A stretch of 64,000 bases of DNA from Agroathelia rolfsii. Taxonomy: Eukaryota > Basidiomycota > Agaricomycetes > Amylocorticiales > Amylocorticiaceae. The notes below the pieces were generated by a model. The model searched no databases. It had not been told where the DNA came from and saw nothing but the letters and a program-made list of their open reading frames with translations. Shown one piece after another: positions 57,685-64,000 of this stretch. How positions within the stretch are numbered: the first letter of the stretch is position 1; each line of letters begins with the position of its first letter. The translations under genes and the position numbers were made by a program. The stretch covers positions 345,001 through 409,000 of the forward strand of contig JABRWF010000005.1 of the NCBI GenBank assembly GCA_018343915.1. The letters are read 5' to 3'.

Positions 57685-60600
57685 TTAATCTGTCTTGCCG
57701 TGCTTCTTCTCCGCTTGGGGTATCGAGCGATCGGGAAGCGCCGCCGCCACCTCATCAATCTTCTTGAATTGCCACGGGAAACGTGATGGATATAAGAAGG
57801 GACGCAAGTCAAATCCTATGATAAACCGAGTTGTGATACATCAATTGGGTTGACATGGTTCGCAGAGCATGTTAAGACGTACGGTTATCATCGGGGCTAT
57901 ATGACTCGGCGTGGTACGAAGGGGTGAGCGTCGTCATCTTGTGCCTGTTGCGAGCATATTCAAAGTAGAAGAGCTTGACTTTCTCAGCGATCTAGAAAGA
58001 GGAGTGATATTCATTCGTATACGGCAATGCGCAAAGAAGAATACATCCACAGACCTGAACCGGAGAAAGGAAGGATCCCCAGTCATGCACTAATTTGGTA
58101 AACATGCTGTACGGTCCGCATTTTTCCACCTTTCGCAGTCGGCCAAAGACGGATAGTTCATCATACGTCATGCCCATGTCCGCCTAACGTTAATAGTAGC
58201 CATTACGATTAAGCCTTGCCTATGCAGAGTTTACGTTTTAAAACGTTGGTTACCTCGTCGGCCTGGACGTATGTTTCCGAGATGGGCTCTAGTTCGGCCG
58301 TCGGTGTGGCGGTCAAGAAACTAGGATCAAGTGAGTAATATGTCTACTTTAAAGCATTACGCGAAGATAGATGTACTTCTCCAAGATAGGCAAATTAAAC
58401 GCATCTTGGGCATATGCGATGAATTTCTTCAGATCGGTCTTACTGATCGCACCAATGGGATTCACGTCGGCTACGTAGACATGTTAGACATGTTAGGATG
58501 ATGAATGGAAGTATCGGATCACCTGAGGAACAATCGTACTTCGTAAGGTATCCACGGAGACTATGATGCCACATCAAAGCGAATGAATACATTGCGGTGA
58601 AGGGTTGATAGACATGAGCGTACCTTTCATCAACATTTGCACTGCCAAGAACCAGAAGCCCGCCATACTTACCGCGTACCCATGGTAAAAGCTGGGCGAA
58701 CATGTAGGCCAGAACCATGCGCAACCTTGCCTGAACCGATACAAGTTCATCCATATGATTACATATGGAATGGGGATATATGCTCTACCTGAATATTCTG
58801 GAGTGCCAGGTTCTCCGCATTTGAGCCACCGTGCGCTTTGAATTGCGGCCTGAAACCTGTCACTAACGCGAACAGGTTCCTAACGGCTGTCACAAGACTA
58901 TCCATGTTCAGGTCTGTATGATAACTGCCGCCATCTTGTCAGAAATCGTAAAAATCAATTTGAGAATGTCCATGGAAATTCCACCTTCCAATAGCCTCCG
59001 CCAGATCTTTGGCACGCTTCCTTGTCTCGGCACTCGAGTTCTCAGTGCCCATATAGCATGTGTGGAAAATTCTGTTGCAGAATTCCTTGGGGTCCAATGG
59101 GAGATAAGAAGAATCTTCCGGTTCTTGGGCAATTCTGCGTGCGTCTGCTATAACTTGCTGGTCTTTGGAGATGATATTGTATGAATATCTTGTATCGATA
59201 AAACATGCATGAATGAGACTTACTCCCTTGGCGAGCAGCATCAGAGACCAATCGACACATAGAATATACTATGACAGCCGTCGCACAACTATCGATACCA
59301 CCACTAAGAGGTACGAAATAACCTTGAGTCCTCGAACGGCGGAGGTAGTCCCATAGCCAGCAAGCAGGACCTAGCCTACACCGAATCGCTCTGGTTAGGA
59401 CACAAAGAAATACAGTCGCAGGGTATGAAAAGACACACGCTATTTCCTCCTCCGGCTTATGGTATCTGACCTCCCCTACTTGATCACCCGTGCGCTCAAT
59501 ATCACCTCCGATGCCACCGCGATTCCAGTCATGGATTTCTTCAAACTTTCCAGCGCTCAACGTGATCGGTGCTTCAATGCGATGGTATCTCTCTGCCCCA
59601 GCAGCCTGATGCGAGCGACTGCGCTGGCTAGAGCGATGCGCACGGACATCTTCAATGTCAATGGTTGCCGAGACGACCTCGACGTCAGTAAGCGAGAACT
59701 GGGAGCCTTGGGCAATGATGCGGCCGTTCAACGCTATCATAGCACAGCCATCATAGTAGAGACGGTCTCCGTCGCAACCTTGCTGATTAGCGTACAAGTA
59801 AACACCTCCAAGCTGGATGAAAGTCAGTTATGGATTGCGGAATACAAAAAAAGGGATTAAGGACCTTGAGCGTAGCTTCTTTGATAAGCTCAACTCGAGT
59901 ATTAAGCTTACGGAGCTCATGATGACTTCCACTAGAATTAGTGAAGATTTCAACGCCATCCAAACCCATGAGTATATGCGGGCTAAGCTATCTGTTAGTT
60001 GCAAACAAAATCGGGGAGGTAACATATTAAATACCTTGCCGGGGTAAACAGCTCTTCACAAAGCTCAACTCCGATGCATGTATCAATCGTGCTAATGACT
60101 GCATCTCCAAAGGGCGCTTTGACTTGCTTTGTGACAGCCTGGATGATCCTGGGTAAGAAATGATCCTCCCATTGTCTATGCTTCATCCATGGTGTAAAGA
60201 ATCGAAGCTCGCGATAGTTGCCATCATTTGCCATCCACATCTTGGGCCTAATCAGGAGTATTTTACGATTGTGCGTAATAATTCGACAATTGTATATAAC
60301 ATTCTTGTGCACAACAGGCCTAAAAGCTTTCTTCAGAGCTGCAATCGCTTTTAGGGATCCATTAACTTACATTCCTATATCGCATACGATTCCATCTGTC
60401 ACATCGGAGGAGAGGATTTTGGCCAGGACTTCCCAAGAGTGAAGGACGGTGTCCCCTAGTGAGTTATCGTTAGATAGAACGACTGCACATCAAGTACATA
60501 GATGTTACCTTCGAGGAAATGATCAAGACAACCATAGCCTCTAATAACAGCATACTTGTTGGATAAAGACCTGGGAAAGAATGTTGCACATACGGTATCT

Positions 60601-60917
60601 CGAGCTCTGGACCGACTCTAAGCGTAGCTCCTCGCTCTTTTGCGATAGCTATACTTTCTAGAATACGTTCCATGTTTCCCTGTGACAATAAGCCGATGGA
60701 GATAAGATAAACAGAAAGTAAGTTTACGATTTCATACTTGAAAATCCAATGCCCATTGGTTCAGAGAACTAATATGATATATTAACGCGCTTTTCCTGTA
60801 GAATTATGATTTCCAAAGCTGGCATACCATCTAACACGGGGAGCTGCTGATTAGTCGTTATGCAATCTTAGTATGAATTATTTGTATTCACGTTGCAACA
60901 GTGATGAGGTGACCCAT
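57685..60917 (-). CDS. QNS1: glutamine-dependent NAD+ synthetase
   Basis: Intron-rich gene read from ATG at 60917 (MGHLITVAT, then SLNQWALDF after the first intron) to TAA at 57685. The N-terminal nitrilase-type glutaminase domain shows [19 protein letters not shown] (catalytic Glu) and later [18 protein letters not shown] (catalytic Cys within GVELCEELF). The C-terminal synthetase domain shows the PP-loop [47 protein letters not shown] and a C-terminus with [10 protein letters not shown]. The enzyme amidates nicotinic acid adenine dinucleotide to NAD+ using glutamine ammonia and ATP. At least ten introns are implied. The gene is divergent from the Mn-SOD gene and convergent with SEC6 (166 bp apart). 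Confidence 0.9.
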
Positions 60918-61220
60918 ATTTCACGAGATAACGGCTTATTTTATATGGATATGTCAAGCTAAGCACTATTTGATTTCAACCAGAGCCAGGGAGCACGAGC
61001 ACGAGCACGCAATGCAACCGTGTCCGTGTACTACTAGTAGCTGAGACGGATGACTCGGCGGATAAGCGTGAATGTTGTAACAGGCATGACGACAGATGCT
61101 TCCGATCGTCGGCAGAGTCCGGGCCGAGCTGCATTATGACGCCAGCCTTACAGACTCTTTCTTCATTACGCGCCAATTCGAATCTTGCAGACATCGTCCA
61201 CAGTTCTACCACCGACAACC
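60918..61220. promoter_or_regulatory. 303-bp divergent promoter region, NAD+ synthetase / Mn-SOD
   Basis: The two start codons face away from each other 303 bp apart, so promoters must be shared or adjacent. A short GAGCAC tandem repeat lies at about 60991-61007. No TATA box is evident. Confidence 0.5.
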
Positions 61221-62238
61221 ATGTTCGCACTTACTGCTGCTGCTCGTTCTACTCTTCGTCCCGCTCTGGCAAGGACCTTTGCTGCGCCTCTTGCTAGTGC
61301 ATCCCTCCACACTCTTCCCGAGCTCCCTTATGCCTACAATGTCGGGTGTTTCCGCTTTTGCCAACGAATCACAAACATGACTAACGCAGACCATATAGGC
61401 CCTCGAGCCTCATATCTCGGAGGAGATCATGAAGCTTCATCATACTAAGCACCACCAGACCTATGTCAACGGCCTCAACGCTGCTGAGGAAGCTTATGCC
61501 AAGGCTTCCAGCACGCAGGAAAAGATTGCCCTCCACTCCGCCCTCAAGTTCAACGGTGGTGGTATGAAAGCTCGTAATGATAGATTGAGGTTAGAGTAAA
61601 TACTCAAACTCACTCAGGTCACATCAACCACACCCTCTTCTGGAAGAACTTGGCCCCTGCGAACGCCAAGGGTGGGAAGCTCAGGGATGGTCCACTCAAG
61701 ACCGCCATTGAAAAGGACTTCGGCTCTGTGGAGGAGTTCAAGAAGAAGTTCAATACTGCCACCGCCGCTATCCAAGGAAGTGGCTGGGGATGGCTTGTAT
61801 GTAACGTAGCGCACTTTCGAATGTACAGTTGCTTACAGGCTAGTAGGGATACAACCCCGGGACCAAAAAGTTGGAAATCGTGACGACTGCTAACCAGGAC
61901 CCCCTCCTCTGTGCGTTTGTATACAGTGACTCACTGGCGATACATGCCTGACTTGTCCTTTTTTTTGCAGCACACATCCCTATTATTGGTGTGGATATCT
62001 GGGAGCACGCGTTCTACCTTCAGGTATGCTTGAAATGGATGATCTCATAGTCCACATCGCATGACTAACACCTGTCCTCACTTTGAACAGTACAAGAACG
62101 TCAAGCCAGATGTAAGTCGCTCATGTGCTCACTCATGTCGAGGCATGAACTAACTTCTGTATACAGTACTTGAATGCCATCTGGAACGTCATCAACTTCC
62201 AGGAGGCCGAGAACCGCCTTGTTGAAGTGACCCAGTAG
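61221..62238 (+). CDS. SOD2: mitochondrial manganese superoxide dismutase
   Basis: Seven exons (61221-61340, 61399-61561, 61618-61796, 61847-61910, 61971-62023, 62091-62111, 62167-62238) join in frame to 223 residues. The N-terminal presequence is rich in Ala and Arg ([19 protein letters not shown]). The Fe/Mn-SOD fold follows with metal ligands in [13 protein letters not shown] (His), [12 protein letters not shown] (His) and [13 protein letters not shown] (Asp and His). GSGWGWLGYNP is conserved. It converts superoxide to peroxide and oxygen in the matrix. The first donor is GTCGGG, a weak GT site, but splicing there gives the expected NALEPHIS junction. Exon 6 is a 21-nt microexon. Confidence 0.93.
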
Positions 62239-63500
62239 GGGAAACAAAAAGCCTTTGCAAAATTAGACTATGATTAATCTGTATTCAATGTTATCGCCGC
62301 ACGTTTCAATTGATTGGCAAAACTAAATGCATTGATTTCCTGTTCGCTATCTATGATGGTCATGTGTGCCCTAAAGACTTGTCACTCAGAGTGCAAAGTG
62401 CCTAATCTGCTACGGTATATCATAATTCACATCTACCGTTACTCCGGTTGGTTTTCACTATTCTTATGAGTACTGATAGCGTCTCCATGCCGCTGCCGCT
62501 GATGACGGCACTAACATATCAGTGACGGAGAACTGCACATATTGATCCTCCGGAACATGTTCAAGCATCATATGCCCATTAATCATACTGACACCCGCGG
62601 GGAGTGATGGTCGCATATACTACCTGTCAATCATTCACGGTCGATAAATTGAAGGAACACTAGACAACACACAATCGCATATGGACGTGGCGCCGAGAAT
62701 GGTATTATAAGTTACAGTAGAAGTCAGAGATAACACGGGAGAAAGAAAGAAAGAAAGAAAGGGATTTCATATACGAGTATATGTGAATATATGCAAAAGA
62801 AAACTGTCCACAGAAGAAACAATTATGTACTTTGCTTATAGCTATCATCATCGCTATCGTCTTGAAGTTTTTAAAGAAAGAAAGAAAAAAAAAAAAAAAA
62901 AAAAAAAGGCGGAAGGTGGAATAAAGGAGAATTGGAATCAACCATGATGCATAGGTCCAGCGTACTGGAGAAAGAGACGAAAAGGATTCTTGTCATGCAA
63001 ACCGAATGAGCAAGGCAGGAGACAAAAACGATGAAAAAAAATCCTGTCACACAAGTAGAAAGTAGAAATGCAAAATATGGAGGGGGAAGTTGAATGACAC
63101 ATGAAGTAAAAAGCTAGAGGAAAATGTCAATCAATGTTGTTGTTAAGGGAGTGTGTAATACATTATCATGGCATATGAGTGAAAAAGAGGGTAAAAGAAA
63201 AGGACAGAAAAAATATTGAATGAAAAGATCCATGTGTGTGTATGTATGTATGTGGGTGGGTGTATTGTATGTGCGTACGTGCTGCGTAATTGTGGCATGG
63301 TTATATGAAGCAAGGATAAAAGGGTAGGGAGGGTGCAAGAGGAGCACAGACGAATAGCGAGGTAGGCCTCGGGATGAGAAAAAAATGGAATAGGCAGACG
63401 TAGGCATAGGTGTAAGCGTAAGAAAAGAGTTCGAGGTTAAGAAAAGTAAAAAAAGAAAAAAGAAAAAACGAACACCGAAAAAAAAAAAGTCCATCACTGT
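62239..63500. other. intergenic, low-complexity
   Basis: Purine-rich and A-rich, with GAAA repeats (62743-62760, 62872-62886), a long A run near 62887-62907 and a GTAT/TGTG-rich stretch (63229-63275). No gene recognised. It probably includes the 3' UTR of the right-edge gene. Confidence 0.6.
62872..62907. repeat. GAAA repeat running into poly(A)
   Basis: Several GAAA units are followed by about 21 A. This is a simple sequence repeat with no sign of a flanking retroelement. Confidence 0.8.
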
Positions 63501-64000
63501 CTAACGTCGTCTTTGCTGCTGCCAAACCGCCAGCGGTACATCCTCCTCCTCCGTCGACTTGCTTGCGCTCCGCGGCCTACCACTCCCTCCTCCCCCGCCA
63601 CCGCTCGGCATCGCTGCATGCGCACTAGTGCCCTTCCGCAACCGCCCATTAGGCACAACAGGCTGCTGCTGCCCCCCAACTGCCGTCGCGGACAACGACC
63701 TCGCCGGGGGTCGTCCACCTGCACCATACCCCTTCTGAGCCGGCGACGGCGAGCGTGAAGGCCGTGGATACCCAGGCTGCGACGCGGCACCACCCGATGT
63801 CGACGATGATAACGAAGGTGAAGGCGACGCCGGCGAGCTCATCGTCCTCTGCGACCTCGTCGTTCCCTGCGGTGCACCACCGTTCGCCAAATTCGTCCAC
63901 CCATTTTGATCCACACCAGTAGTCGCAGGCGGCATCGCACCCGGCGGCAGCGAGTTCGCCGGTTGCATCGCTCCCGCAGGAAGCTGCTGTTGCTGCCCAT
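63501..64000 (-). CDS. C-terminal part of a low-complexity protein cut by the right edge
   Basis: The minus-strand frame ends with TAG at 63501 and is open to the window end, giving at least 165 residues of the C-terminus. The sequence is Pro/Ser/Gly/Gln-rich and probably disordered: QQQ runs, PGAMPPATTG, a block SSPASPSPSLSSSTSGG, a poly-Gly stretch, and then a more conserved-looking acidic-to-basic end EEEDVPLAVWQQQRRR. Such tails occur in fungal signalling and RNA-associated proteins. The real domains lie outside the window, so no function is given. The start is not in this window. Confidence 0.65.
   Translation of the reverse strand, partial: GQQQQLPAGAMQPANSLPPGAMPPATTGVDQNGWTNLANGGAPQGTTRSQRTMSSPASPSPSLSSSTSGGAASQPGYPRPSRSPSPAQKGYGAGGRPPARSLSATAVGGQQQPVVPNGRLRKGTSAHAAMPSGGGGGGSGRPRSASKSTEEEDVPLAVWQQQRRR

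Overview
This is nuclear DNA of a filamentous basidiomycete, most likely an Agaricomycete. Genes are split by many short introns (mostly 50-80 nt, GT...AG). Both strands are used without operons. The gene set is typically fungal: an AA9 lytic polysaccharide monooxygenase, a GH16 wall glycosidase, an Axl2-like cadherin-fold protein, two DUF6593-type proteins and an expanded cytochrome P450 family. The species cannot be named from the sequence. Exon joins below were worked out by hand from splice signals, reading frame and comparison between paralogs.

Layout. 1-7260: the first codons of a gene leaving the left edge, a gene-poor stretch with a tRNA-like element, two tandem DUF6593-type genes and the 3' scrap of a third. 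7261-11743: about 4.5 kb with no gene I can support. 11744-20285: dynein light chain LC8 (+), an Axl2-like membrane protein (-) and an importin beta-4/Kap123 karyopherin (-). 21421-30611: an unrecognised two-exon gene, a GH16 enzyme (-), mitochondrial ribosomal protein uL23m (-), a 12-exon AA9 LPMO (+) and a Dcr2-like membrane-anchored phosphatase (-).

31628-54149 is the standout: six paralogous cytochrome P450 genes with the same 13-exon plan, one on + and five on -. The array is interrupted by the housekeeping COQ6 gene and a small Cys-motif gene. Five copies look intact. The fourth (45170-47524) has lost the AG acceptor in front of its heme-binding exon. The second uses a GC donor in intron 1. 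The two rightmost copies also share upstream sequence, which points to recent segmental duplication. No polyketide synthase, NRPS or terpene synthase lies in the window, so this is a P450 expansion rather than a recognisable complete metabolite cluster.

55093-64000 returns to housekeeping genes: exocyst subunit Sec6 (+), glutamine-dependent NAD+ synthetase (-), mitochondrial Mn superoxide dismutase (+, divergent from the synthetase) and the low-complexity C-terminus of a gene running off the right edge (-). I saw no rRNA, CRISPR array, intact transposase or reverse transcriptase.
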